Below, piece after piece: positions 37,578 through 45,757 of a stretch of DNA of 64,000 nt. A model generated the notes under the pieces. The model was not told the origin of the DNA and did no database searches. It saw nothing but the letters and a program-made list of their open reading frames with translations. The DNA is from Tianweitania sp. UT-5YL-CI-8 (lineage in GTDB: Bacteria; Pseudomonadota; Alphaproteobacteria; Rhizobiales; Rhizobiaceae). The stretch lies in assembly GCF_030010215.1 (NCBI RefSeq), contig NZ_JASCRR010000002.1, positions 578,297 to 642,296 on the forward strand. The letters run 5' to 3'. Made by a program: the position numbers and the translations under genes. Position 1 is the stretch's first letter, and every line of letters starts with the position of its first letter.

Positions 37578-37594
37578 TTTAGAACTATTCTAAA
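37578..37594. promoter_or_regulatory. Irr-type iron control element (ICE box)
   Basis: TTTAGAACTATTCTAAA is a perfect 7+3+7 palindrome matching the Irr/ICE consensus known from Rhizobiales. It lies between the iron operon (start 37324) and the FAD reductase (start 37762), 168 bases from the latter. Irr, which accumulates under iron limitation, could control either or both. The rest of the 437-base gap shows no other clear element. Confidence 0.75.
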
Positions 37595-37761
37595 CTACGA
37601 CTGTCCAGTTTGTTTCGACACGGAACGCCGGTCGGCTCCGACAGGGCCGCGGCTTGACAGCCGTCTATATCAGGTGCCACGCAAGCCTATGGTCGCCCGG
37701 CCCTTGTGGCGGCCGGGGTGGCGTCACCATCTGCGGCGGGTACGTGAGGAGAGGCAATTCC

Positions 37762-39003
37762 ATGAACAACGGCGTCGTCATCGTTGGCACCGGCCATGCC
37801 GGCGTACAGGCCGCCGCCAGCCTGCGGGAAGAAGGCTTCGACGGACCGGTGATCCTCGTCGGCGACGAGACGGATCTGCCCTATCACAAGCCGCCTCTCT
37901 CCAAGACGTTCATCAAGGACGCGGCCGCCAGGCCGCAGCCGTTGCGCGGCGACGCCTTCTACGAAACCAACCGCATCGACCTCAGGCTCGGCCACCGGGC
38001 AGAGCGCATCGACCTCTCAACACGCCGCCTGGTGCTCGCGGAAGGGGCGGCACTTCCGTTCGACAGGCTGATCCTGGCCACGGGATCGCGCCCCCGCGCC
38101 TTGCGCCTTGAAGGCAGCGACCTCGACGGCGTGCTGTCGCTGCGCTCGATTGCCGATGCGCGGCGCATCCGCGAGGCCAGCGGACAGGTCGAGGAGGTCG
38201 TGGTTCTGGGCGGCGGCTTCATCGGGCTGGAGATCGCCGCCACGCTGTCGCTCAGCGGCCGCAAGGTCGCCGTCATCGAAGCACAGGACCGGCTGATCGG
38301 CCGCGCGGTGGCGCCGGTCATATCCGAACATGTCCGGCTGCGGCTCGGCGGCTTGGGCGTGCGCATCCTGCTCAACACCACGCTCGACAGGCTTGACGGC
38401 GACAATGGCGCGGTCTCGGCAGCAGTTACCTCGACCGGCGAACGCCTGCCGGCCCAGATGGTCATTGTCGGCATCGGCGTGGTGCCCAATGTCGAGCTGG
38501 CCGAGGCCGCCGGACTGTCTATAGCCAACGGCATCCGGGTCGATCCCCACATGCGCAGCTCGGTGCCTGAAATACTCGCCATCGGCGACAATGCCAGCTA
38601 CCGCCATTGGTTCAGCGCAGCCGATGTGCGGCTGGAATCGGTGCAGAACGCCACCGATCAGGCAAGGCTGGCCGCGCGCACCATCCTGGGTCACGAAAGC
38701 GCCTATGAGGCGGTGCCGTGGTTCTGGTCCGACATTGGCGACATGAAATTGCAGATGGTCGGCCTGACCGGCGGCAGCAGCCGGCAGGTCGTCTCTGGGG
38801 ATCCGGCGGAGAATAAATTCGCCGTGCATCACTATCTCGGCGACCGGCTGATCGGTGTCGAAACCGTCAACCGCCCCGCCGACCACATGCTCGGCCGCAA
38901 GTTGATCGGCTTGGGCTTTTCTCTCCCGCCCGACATTGCCGCTAGCGGCACGGAGGCGGTGAAGGTCGCCCTCGCTGAATGGCAGCAGGCTCAAGCAGGG
39001 TAG
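37762..39003 (+). CDS. FAD-dependent NAD(P)H:ferredoxin reductase
   Basis: 413 residues from the ATG at 37762, preceded by GAGGAGAGG. FAD site VIVGTGHAGVQAAASLREEG at the N-terminus, ATGSRPRALRL, a second dinucleotide fold VVVLGGGFIGLEIAATLSLSG, then the FAD-binding ILAIGDNASYRHWF and the C-terminal reductase domain. It resembles reductases of rhodocoxin/putidaredoxin and dioxygenase systems. No oxygenase is adjacent. Divergence from an operon with bfd and bfr across an ICE box suggests it may reduce Bfd or another iron-responsive ferredoxin; that is inference. Confidence 0.82.
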   Translation: MNNGVVIVGTGHAGVQAAASLREEGFDGPVILVGDETDLPYHKPPLSKTFIKDAAARPQPLRGDAFYETNRIDLRLGHRAERIDLSTRRLVLAEGAALPFDRLILATGSRPRALRLEGSDLDGVLSLRSIADARRIREASGQVEEVVVLGGGFIGLEIAATLSLSGRKVAVIEAQDRLIGRAVAPVISEHVRLRLGGLGVRILLNTTLDRLDGDNGAVSAAVTSTGERLPAQMVIVGIGVVPNVELAEAAGLSIANGIRVDPHMRSSVPEILAIGDNASYRHWFSAADVRLESVQNATDQARLAARTILGHESAYEAVPWFWSDIGDMKLQMVGLTGGSSRQVVSGDPAENKFAVHHYLGDRLIGVETVNRPADHMLGRKLIGLGFSLPPDIAASGTEAVKVALAEWQQAQAG

Positions 39004-39035
39004 TTTACGGACTATCGCGTAGAGACTTCCTACGA

Positions 39036-39086
39036 TTACCCCAACCCTTCATCTTCCTTGTGGGGAGGGATGGAGGGTTGGGGTAA
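39036..39086. repeat. Intergenic palindromic repeat / terminator between convergent genes
   Basis: TTACCCCAACCCTTCATC (39036-39053) pairs with GATGGAGGGTTGGGGTAA (39069-39086) at 17 of 18 positions, around a loop containing CTTGTGGGGAGGG. It lies between the convergent reductase and dehydrogenase genes and could stop transcription from both sides. The loop core is shared with the repeat inside hrpB. Confidence 0.8.
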
Positions 39087-39096
39087 GGAACGTGGT

Positions 39097-40113
39097 TCAG
39101 GCGCCGACCTTGATGATCGCCTTGATCAGGCCTGACTTTTCATGCGCCCAGCGCGGCAGGTCCTGAACCGCGCCTTCCAGCGTCGTACGATGCGTGACCA
39201 GCCGGTCGAGCGGCACCAGCCCGGCCGCGATGGATGCGGTGACATGCACAAAATCCACGCGTGTGGCGTTGCGGCTGCCGACCAGCGTCATCTCGCGCTT
39301 GTGGAATTCCGGGTCGGAGAAGGTGATGTCTTCGCGCACCACGCTGACCAGCACCAGCACGCCGCCATGCGCGACATGGGCAAAGGCGGCCTGCATGGAT
39401 TTGGCGTTGCCGGTGGCATCGAACACCGCGTCGAAACCTTCGCCATCGGTGGCGGCGCTGATACGGTCAGCCAAGTCCGGTCCGAGCACCAGCCCAGCGG
39501 CGAAGCCGAGTTCGGTGTCGGCAAAGTCGAGCCGTTCCGCGCTGGCGTCGAGCAGGGTGACGTCGAGCCCGGCAATGCGGGCGAAGATCGCGGTGCCCAG
39601 CCCAATGGGACCGGCGCCGATCACCAGCGCGCGGCCTTGGCTTGCACCGCCGCGGCGCACGGCATGAGCGCCGATGGCGAGGAATTCGACGGTTGCCGCG
39701 GCCTCCAGCGACAGGCCTTCGGCTGGGTAGAGGTTCTGCGCGGGCACGAGGATTTCCGCGCACATCGCCCCGTCGCGATGCACGCCCAGCACTTCGATTG
39801 CCATGCAGCAATTGGGCTTGCCATTGCGGCAGGCGATACAGCGGCCGCAGGCGAGATAAGGATTGACGATAACCGCCTGCCCGACCGCCAGGTCGACGCC
39901 CGCGCCGGCCTCGGCCACCGTTCCCGACACTTCATGGCCCATGATGCGCGGGTAGTTCAGGAACGGGTGCTTGCCTTCATAGATGTGATAGTCGGTGCCG
40001 CAGATGCCGACATGGCTGACCGAGACGCGCGCCCAGCCTTCCGGGGGAGAGCCGGGCGCCGGGCGGTCCTCGAGCGAGAGTTGGCCCGGAGCGGTGCAAA
40101 CAAGAGCTTTCAT
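39097..40113 (-). CDS. Zinc-dependent alcohol (polyol/sugar-acid) dehydrogenase
   Basis: 338 residues, medium-chain dehydrogenase family. Catalytic zinc ligands lie in HVGICGTDYHIYEG and IMGHEVSG. The structural zinc lobe is CGRCIACRNGKPNCC, and the NAD site is VIGAGPIGLGTAIFAR. It is the last gene of the importer operon, 6 bases after the permease, so its substrate is likely the imported sugar or a product. With the nearby FucU, aldo/keto reductase and UxaA genes, oxidation of a 3-deoxy-2-keto sugar acid is plausible; sorbitol- or idonate-type activity cannot be excluded. Confidence 0.8.
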   Translation of the reverse strand: MKALVCTAPGQLSLEDRPAPGSPPEGWARVSVSHVGICGTDYHIYEGKHPFLNYPRIMGHEVSGTVAEAGAGVDLAVGQAVIVNPYLACGRCIACRNGKPNCCMAIEVLGVHRDGAMCAEILVPAQNLYPAEGLSLEAAATVEFLAIGAHAVRRGGASQGRALVIGAGPIGLGTAIFARIAGLDVTLLDASAERLDFADTELGFAAGLVLGPDLADRISAATDGEGFDAVFDATGNAKSMQAAFAHVAHGGVLVLVSVVREDITFSDPEFHKREMTLVGSRNATRVDFVHVTASIAAGLVPLDRLVTHRTTLEGAVQDLPRWAHEKSGLIKAIIKVGA

Positions 40114-40119
40114 GTCGGC

Positions 40120-41085
40120 CTACTTGCCCCGCCTGCGCAGCCCGTCGAAGAACACGATGACGATGATCAGCACGCCGGTGATGATGCGCTGCCAGAAGGA
40201 ATTGACGTTCAACAGGTTGGCGCCGTTGTTGATGGTGGCCAGGATGAAAGCGCCGAGCAGCGGCCCGTGCACCGACCCCACAGCACCGAACAGCGAGGTG
40301 CCGCCGATAACGGACGATGCGATGGCCTGCAGTTCCCAGCCCTCAGCCTGGGTCGGATTTCCGATGCCGATGCGCGAAGCCAGAAGCACGCCGACAAAGG
40401 CCGCGCACAGGCCCGACAGCATATAGGCCATGTAGATGGTGCGCTGAACGTTGACCCCGGACAGACGCGCGGCTTCCGCATTGGAGCCGACGGAGAACAG
40501 ATAGCGGCCCCAGCGGCTGTGATGCAGAAAGACATAGGCTGGAATGCCGACCAGGATGACCATCCAGAAGAGGTTCGGAACCCCGAGGAAGGAGTTGCGC
40601 GAAAAGGCCTGGAAGGCATCGTTGTTGATCGAGATCGAGTTGCCGTTGGTGATCAGAAGGCCGATGCCGCGCAGCGATGTCAGCGTGGCGAGCGTGATGA
40701 TGAAGGGCGGCAGGCCCATCTTGACGATGCCGAAACCGTGGAAGGTGCCGATTGCGACACCCACCAGCAGTGTCGCCAGGATGGCGATCCACACCGGGAA
40801 GCCGGCGTTGATCATCATCGCCGTCACAACCGTGGAGAAGCCGACCACCGCGCCGACCGACAGGTCGATGCCGCCGGTGATGATGACGAAGGTCTGCCCG
40901 ACCGCGAGAATGGCGATCATCGAGCCCTGCCGGAGCAGATTGGCGATGTTGTTGGGGGAGGCGAAGCTCGTCGTCGCCAGAGACAGCGCCACCCACAGAA
41001 GCACGAGCAGCGCCAGCAGCGTCAGGCCGAACAGCACGTTGTAATTTCGCTTGGTTTTCACTGGGACCGGGGCGTCGATGCTCAT
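40120..41085 (-). CDS. Sugar ABC transporter permease (RbsC/AraH family)
   Basis: 321 residues from the ATG at 41085 (MSIDAPVPVKTKRNY). About 8-10 transmembrane segments, with the family signature VGQTFVIITGGIDLSVGAVV and the loop GVNVQRTIYMAYMLSGL. It forms the membrane channel of a carbohydrate uptake transporter of the CUT2 type, normally as a homodimer with one fused ATPase. It lies between the ATPase gene (27 bases upstream) and the zinc dehydrogenase. Confidence 0.93.
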   Translation of the reverse strand: MSIDAPVPVKTKRNYNVLFGLTLLALLVLLWVALSLATTSFASPNNIANLLRQGSMIAILAVGQTFVIITGGIDLSVGAVVGFSTVVTAMMINAGFPVWIAILATLLVGVAIGTFHGFGIVKMGLPPFIITLATLTSLRGIGLLITNGNSISINNDAFQAFSRNSFLGVPNLFWMVILVGIPAYVFLHHSRWGRYLFSVGSNAEAARLSGVNVQRTIYMAYMLSGLCAAFVGVLLASRIGIGNPTQAEGWELQAIASSVIGGTSLFGAVGSVHGPLLGAFILATINNGANLLNVNSFWQRIITGVLIIVIVFFDGLRRRGK

Positions 41086-41112
41086 GGAGTGACCTCTCAG
41101 CAATAATTCTCG

Positions 41113-42639
41113 TCAGACGCCGATCGCTTGCGTCAGCACATCTTCATGGCTTGCGGTGTGGAACCCGTGGGTCGCCACCAGCCTGCCGCGCCGGAACACA
41201 TGCAGCGTGTCGGCCAGTTCGTAGACTTCGGGCAGGTAGGAGGAGATCAGGATGATGCCCGCGCCTTGTGCCAGCAGCGCGCCGAACAGCCGGTAGATTT
41301 CGGCCTTGGTGCCGACATCGACACCGACTGTCGGCTCGTCGAAGATGAACAGCCGCGCCCCGTGGTTCAGCCATTTGCCAATCACGATCTTCTGCTGGTT
41401 GCCGCCCGAAAGGCTGGAAGCCAGCGCGTGGCGGGTCGGCGTCTTGATGCGCAGGTCGGATATCTGCTGGTCGGCGTGTTTCTTTTCCTGGCTGCCCGAG
41501 ATCAGCATGTTGGAACTGATTCGCTTGTAGATCGGCAGGTTGAGGTTTGTGCCCACGGAGAGATTGAGGCAAAGGCCCTGGTCGCGCCGGCTTTCGGGCG
41601 CCAGCGCCATGCCGAGCCGCATGGCGTCGCGCTCGGATTTGATCTCGACGTCCTTGCCGTCCCACAGGATGGAGCCGGCGGATTTCGCATGGCGGCCGTA
41701 GAGCGTGGTGACGAATTCGCTGCGGCCCGCGCCGATCAGACCGTAGAGGCCGACGATCTCGCCGGACCGCACCGACATCGACACGTCCTCGAAGCCCTTG
41801 CCGGAGAGGTTACGCGCCTGGACGATGACCGGGCCGAACTCGTATTTTTCCTTGTGATAGACCTGTTCGATGGAGCGGTTGATCATCATGCGGATCAGTT
41901 CGGCATCGTCGGTCTCGCCGATGTTGCGGGTTCCGACATAGGTGCCATCGCGCAGCACCGACACGCGGTCGGCCAGCTCGAACACCTCTTCCATGCGGTG
42001 ACTGATGTAGACGATGGTGACCCCTTGCGCCTTCAGGCGCCGGATCAGGGTGAAAAGCTGATCGGCCTCGCGCCGGGTCAGATAGGCGGTGGGCTCGTCG
42101 AAGATCAGGAACTTGGTGCCGCGCACGGTGGCGCGGGCGGCGGCGACGAGTTGCTGCTGGCCGATGGTCAGGTCGCCGAGCAGGACATGGGCGGGAAGTT
42201 CGAAGCCGAGATCGTCAAGAATCTTCTGCGCTTCGCGCACCATGGCGCGCTGCTGCAGAATGCCGAACCGCACGGTCTCCTCGCCGAGGAAGATGTTGGC
42301 GGCGACCGTCAGGTGCCGGCACAGAACGACTTCCTGGTGCACGGCGTTGATGCCGAGCGCCATGGCCTCATGCGGCGTGGACAGCCCGGTCGGCTTGCCT
42401 TCCCATATGACGTCGCCCGAGGTGCGCGGCATCACCCCGGTCAAAAGCTTGATGAGGGTGGACTTGCCTGCGCCGTTTTCGCCGACGATGGCGTGAATCT
42501 CGCCGGCCTTGAAATCGAGGTTGATCGGCTTGAGCGCGTGGGTGCCGGGATATTTCTTTTCCAGCCCGCGCAGTTCGAGGATGGTTGCGCCCGGCGCGAG
42601 ATCGGGTTCGGGATGCAGGTCGGACGATGCTGTGTTCAT
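41113..42639 (-). CDS. Sugar ABC transporter ATP-binding protein (CUT2, RbsA/MglA type)
   Basis: 508 residues from the ATG at 42639 (MNTASSDLHPEPD), preceded by GGGAGGA; the frame extends upstream without support. It has two fused ATPase domains as in all CUT2 transporters. The first has VGENGAGKSTLIKLL, signature LTIGQQQLVAAARA and Walker B FLIFDEPTAYL. The second has YGLIGAGRSEFVTTL, LSGGNQQKIVIGKWL and LFIFDEPTVGVDVGTKAEIY. The degenerate second P-loop is normal for this family. It energises uptake of the sugar bound by the product of the preceding gene. Confidence 0.94.
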   Translation of the reverse strand: MNTASSDLHPEPDLAPGATILELRGLEKKYPGTHALKPINLDFKAGEIHAIVGENGAGKSTLIKLLTGVMPRTSGDVIWEGKPTGLSTPHEAMALGINAVHQEVVLCRHLTVAANIFLGEETVRFGILQQRAMVREAQKILDDLGFELPAHVLLGDLTIGQQQLVAAARATVRGTKFLIFDEPTAYLTRREADQLFTLIRRLKAQGVTIVYISHRMEEVFELADRVSVLRDGTYVGTRNIGETDDAELIRMMINRSIEQVYHKEKYEFGPVIVQARNLSGKGFEDVSMSVRSGEIVGLYGLIGAGRSEFVTTLYGRHAKSAGSILWDGKDVEIKSERDAMRLGMALAPESRRDQGLCLNLSVGTNLNLPIYKRISSNMLISGSQEKKHADQQISDLRIKTPTRHALASSLSGGNQQKIVIGKWLNHGARLFIFDEPTVGVDVGTKAEIYRLFGALLAQGAGIILISSYLPEVYELADTLHVFRRGRLVATHGFHTASHEDVLTQAIGV

Positions 42640-42764
42640 GACAATCCTCCCGGAACATATCGATGAGGTGTAAGCCTCCTCATCCGGCCTGCGAGCCAGT
42701 TTCTCCACTCCGGAGAGAGCCGGCACACCGCGCCCCATCGCAGGCGGGCGAAAACAGGGCGAGT

Positions 42765-42788
42765 GGGTGAGGAGCAAGCTCCTCACCC
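42765..42788 (-). terminator. Strong hairpin between binding-protein and ATPase genes
   Basis: GGGTGAGGAGC-AA-GCTCCTCACCC forms an 11-bp perfect stem 9 bases downstream of the binding-protein stop on the minus strand. Such hairpins often protect the upstream message and partly stop transcription, so the binding protein is made in excess over the membrane components. The remaining 125 bases up to the ATPase start look like a degraded dispersed repeat. Confidence 0.65.
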
Positions 42789-42797
42789 GAACCCAGA

Positions 42798-43790
42798 CTA
42801 GTTAAGCTTGGGGTTGAGCAGCGCGTCGATCTTCGGCTCTTTCATGTTGGCCTTGGTGACGAGGTTTGCGCCGGTGTCGACATTGGCCTCGACCTTTTCG
42901 CCCTTGGAGGCGGCGAGCGCGGTCTTGATGCCGTCATAGCCCATCCGATAAGGGTCCTGCACGACGAGAGCAGAGATGACGCCGTCGTTGAGGAACTTGA
43001 TCAGCTTCTCGTCGCTGTCGAAACCGACCAGCGCGACCTTGCCGCCAAGGTTGTTCTCGGCCACAGCCTGGCCGACGCCCTGCGCCATGATCAGGTTGGA
43101 GGCGAAGATGCCCTTGAGGTTGGGGTTGGCGGTGATCAGGTCGGTCGCGATGTTCAGGCCGGTCGTGGCCTGTCCGTCGGCATATTTGTCGGCGACGAGC
43201 TTGAGGCCGGGATACTTCGCAGCCAGTTGCTCAGTGAAGCCCTGCTTGCGCTGTTCCAGCGAACCAGCGCCGGGAGCATTTGTGATCAGGGCGACATCGC
43301 CTTCGATCTTGCCGCCATTGGCAGCGCCGATCGCCGCCGCAAGGCCGTCGGCTGCGACGCGTCCGCCCTCGACGTTGTCGGTTGTCAGGAACGAGGTGAA
43401 CGCCTTCGAGTCGGCGCCGGAGTCGATGCCGATGACCTTCACCTTGGCTGCCGCTTCGTCGATCGGCTTGCCGAGCGCCTTGAATTCGGTCGGCGAGATC
43501 ACGATGGCAGCCGGATTGCCGGCGACGGCGTTTTCGAGGATCGAGATCTGGCCGTTGACGTCGGTTTCAGCCTGGGCGCCAAGCTCGGGTACCTTGACGC
43601 CGAGATCCTTGCCGGCCTGGCGGGCGCCGGCCATGACGATCTGCCAGTAGAAGGACGTGGTGTCCTTGACGATGATCGGAATGGTGACTTCCTGAGAAAA
43701 TGCCGGGGCTGCCGGAGCGGCCATTGCAAGCATCGACGCCGCGGCAAGCGCGGTAAAGGCACGACGGGTGATTGTGGTGACGGATTTCAT
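42798..43790 (-). CDS. Periplasmic sugar-binding protein of CUT2 ABC importer
   Basis: 330 residues from an ATG with a strong GGAGGAAG site. A signal peptide with AFTALAAASMLAMAAPAAPA ends near residue 33. The mature part is a ribose/galactose-binding-like Peripla_BP_4 fold: VKDTTSFYWQIVMAGARQAG, GNPAAIVISPTEFKALGKPI, VIGIDSGADSKAFTSFLTTD, GIFASNLIMAQGVGQAV and VALVGFDSDEKLIKFLNDG. The ligand cannot be read from sequence. The operator shared with iolC favours myo-inositol or a related cyclitol, whereas the neighbouring fucose-like genes favour a deoxyhexose. Confidence 0.9.
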   Translation of the reverse strand: MKSVTTITRRAFTALAAASMLAMAAPAAPAFSQEVTIPIIVKDTTSFYWQIVMAGARQAGKDLGVKVPELGAQAETDVNGQISILENAVAGNPAAIVISPTEFKALGKPIDEAAAKVKVIGIDSGADSKAFTSFLTTDNVEGGRVAADGLAAAIGAANGGKIEGDVALITNAPGAGSLEQRKQGFTEQLAAKYPGLKLVADKYADGQATTGLNIATDLITANPNLKGIFASNLIMAQGVGQAVAENNLGGKVALVGFDSDEKLIKFLNDGVISALVVQDPYRMGYDGIKTALAASKGEKVEANVDTGANLVTKANMKEPKIDALLNPKLN

Positions 43791-44007
43791 AGGCTTCCTC
43801 CCTAAGTCGCCTGGTGAAGGTGAGTTTATCCGGCTCTGGTTAGGCGTTGCCCAAAGCGGACTTTATCGATAAAAAACAAATGCTGAGAAGAGGTAGCGGA
43901 TTTGCCGTTTTCTGGCAAGCGGGCCGTACCGCTGTTTTCGTGAGCCTCCCTGCTCCCAAAGCCTGCCGATCCAAGGATCGTCGGCGCTCCTCCCGACTGC
44001 TTCTTAG

Positions 44008-44060
44008 GGATGAAATATTAATTCCATCGTTCTGTCAACTTGGAATGTACGTTCCCTTTT
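44008..44060 (-). promoter_or_regulatory. Importer promoter with the same GGAA-N6-TTCC operator as iolC
   Basis: On the minus strand GGAACGTACATTCC lies directly before TTGACA, which is followed after 17 bases by TTTCAT. The -35/-10 spacing, the spacer half site TGGAAT and the flanking A/T tract all match the iolC promoter at the same relative positions. About 210 bases of leader separate it from the binding-protein start. I see nothing recognisable in that leader; the fucU stop is just on its other side. Confidence 0.72.
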
Positions 44061-44087
44061 AGGTCGCACATTCCAAAGCACAGAACC

Positions 44088-44519
44088 TCAAACGTCTTGG
44101 ACGACGCCTTTCTTGAGGATGATATTGGCATAGATCGCCCGTTCGCCGGTCGCGACGATATAGGCAGCCCCTCTCGACCGTTCGTAGAAGGCGAAGCGTT
44201 CCAGAGGCTCGACTGCGAAGTCGCCGGCGAGCCTGCTCACGATGGCCTGGAAGGACTGGCAGATCGGCGGAACGATGTCGGGTGTATCCACCATCGCCAT
44301 GCGAAAGGCCGATGCATCGGCGAAGGTGTCGAGCGGAAAATGCGTCAGGATCGCTTCCAGCAGCGCTTCCGTGCCCAATCCGTCGGCCCGCACGACCTTC
44401 GGGCCTAATGTGCTGGCGGGGAAATTGGCATCGGCCAGGACGATTTCGTCGCCATGGCCCATGGTCTGCAACGCGTGCAGCAGGTCTGGACCCAGCAAGG
44501 GATGAATTCCGCGCAGCAT
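44088..44519 (-). CDS. fucU: RbsD/FucU-family sugar mutarotase, probably L-fucose mutarotase
   Basis: 143 residues from the ATG at 44519 (a GTG two codons upstream is also possible). It matches FucU: LRGIHPLLGPDLLHALQTMG at the N-terminus with the catalytic-region His, MGHGDEIVLADANFPAS, then AFYERSRGAAYIVATGERAIYANIILKKGV at the C-terminus (the conserved YxxNxxxxKG ending). It interconverts alpha and beta anomers. It follows the aldo/keto reductase by 34 bases, consistent with supplying the correct anomer for oxidation. Confidence 0.9.
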   Translation of the reverse strand: MLRGIHPLLGPDLLHALQTMGHGDEIVLADANFPASTLGPKVVRADGLGTEALLEAILTHFPLDTFADASAFRMAMVDTPDIVPPICQSFQAIVSRLAGDFAVEPLERFAFYERSRGAAYIVATGERAIYANIILKKGVVQDV

Positions 44520-44553
44520 CAGCACATATCCTCGGTAACGGGTTTCGACGGCA

Positions 44554-45570
44554 TCATTCGCGCACCGCGCCCTTCAACGGCGGCTGAACGGTGGTATAGG
44601 GCTGGTATTTGTCGAATTCCGCCGCCGGCACCGTATCCTCAAGCAGATCAAGATTGCGCTTGAGACTTGAGGTCTTTGCCGTGCCGATCAACACGGTGGC
44701 GACGGCAGGCTCGTGCAGCGGAAACTGCATCGCTGCCGCGGCCAGCGGATAGCCGCTCGCCGCGGCGATATCTTCCATTGCAGAAACCTTGGACAGGATC
44801 TCCGGCGAGGCCGGCCCATAATCGAAATTCGCGCCAGGCTTGGCGCCGGTGGCCATGATGCCGGAGTTGAACACGCCGCCGATGACCAGCGAGGTCTTGC
44901 GTTCGCGGCACAGCGGCAGAAGTTCCGCCTCGGCCGAACGGTCGAGCAGCGAGTAGCGGCCGGCCAGCAGGATGCAGTCCAGCGGCGCGCGGCGCATCAC
45001 GTTCAGGCAGACCTCGACCTCGTTGACGCCCAGCCCGTAGGCCGAGATCACGCCGCCCGACTTCAGCTCTTCCAGCGCCTTCAGCCCGCCGTCGAGCAAT
45101 TGGCCGAGATGCAGCTTGGTCAGCTCAACGCCGTGGGTGTAGACGCCGATATCGTGGACATAGAGGATGTCGATACGGTTCAGCCCCAACCGGGCGTAGC
45201 TGAACTCGACCGAGCGCATGATGCCGTCATAGCTGTAGTCGTATTCGAGCTTGAAGGGCAGAGGATCGACGAAGCCCACCTTCGGCACCTGGTCTTCCGG
45301 CACTGGCCTGAGCAGGCGGCCGACCTTGGTGGACAGGGCGTAGCTGTCGCGCGGCTTGGAACGCAGATAGTCGCCGAAGCGCCGTTCGGAGAGGCCGAAG
45401 CCGTAATGCGGCGCGGTGTCGAAATAGCGGATGCCTGCCTCCCATGCGGCATCGAGCACGGCTTCCGCGTCGGGATTGGATACCGCCTGGTAGAGATTGC
45501 CCAGCGAGGCGCCCCCAAAGCCGATCTCGGTGATCTCGAGGCCGGTTGTGCCGATCCGGCGCTTTTTCAT
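44554..45570 (-). CDS. Aldo/keto reductase, L-fucose / D-threo-aldose 1-dehydrogenase type
   Basis: 338 residues. The AKR catalytic tetrad is visible: Asp and Tyr in RYFDTAPHYGFGLSERRFG, Lys in LSTKVGRLLRP, His in ILYVHDIGVYTHG. The family of L-fucose dehydrogenases (D-threo-aldose 1-dehydrogenases) has the same GRLLRP and PFKLEYDYSYDGIMRS segments. It would oxidise L-fucose or a related aldose to its lactone with NAD(P). It sits between the UxaA-like gene (187 bases upstream) and fucU. Confidence 0.85.
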   Translation of the reverse strand: MKKRRIGTTGLEITEIGFGGASLGNLYQAVSNPDAEAVLDAAWEAGIRYFDTAPHYGFGLSERRFGDYLRSKPRDSYALSTKVGRLLRPVPEDQVPKVGFVDPLPFKLEYDYSYDGIMRSVEFSYARLGLNRIDILYVHDIGVYTHGVELTKLHLGQLLDGGLKALEELKSGGVISAYGLGVNEVEVCLNVMRRAPLDCILLAGRYSLLDRSAEAELLPLCRERKTSLVIGGVFNSGIMATGAKPGANFDYGPASPEILSKVSAMEDIAAASGYPLAAAAMQFPLHEPAVATVLIGTAKTSSLKRNLDLLEDTVPAAEFDKYQPYTTVQPPLKGAVRE

Positions 45571-45757
45571 CGTTTTTCCTTCGCCATGTGTCTATCGCCC
45601 CTCTAGCGATGCCCGTCATCCCGCTCTTGGCGCCCTTTTGAGGGGGTCCAAACGCCGGTTTCGACCCCTCCATCGCGATCCTCGGACCCCTCCATCCGGG
45701 CATAGAGAGGGGTCGCCAAGCACTGCGAAACCAGGTGCGGGGGCAAGGATTTCCTCT

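Noticed and set aside
39142..41106. Plus-strand open frame of 654 codons opposite the dehydrogenase and permease genes
   Set aside because: It spans two clear genes on the other strand and has a His/Asp/Gln-rich composition without motifs.
43791..44007. Riboswitch in the 210-base leader of the importer operon
   Set aside because: No known aptamer consensus or paired core can be seen; only scattered short hairpins.
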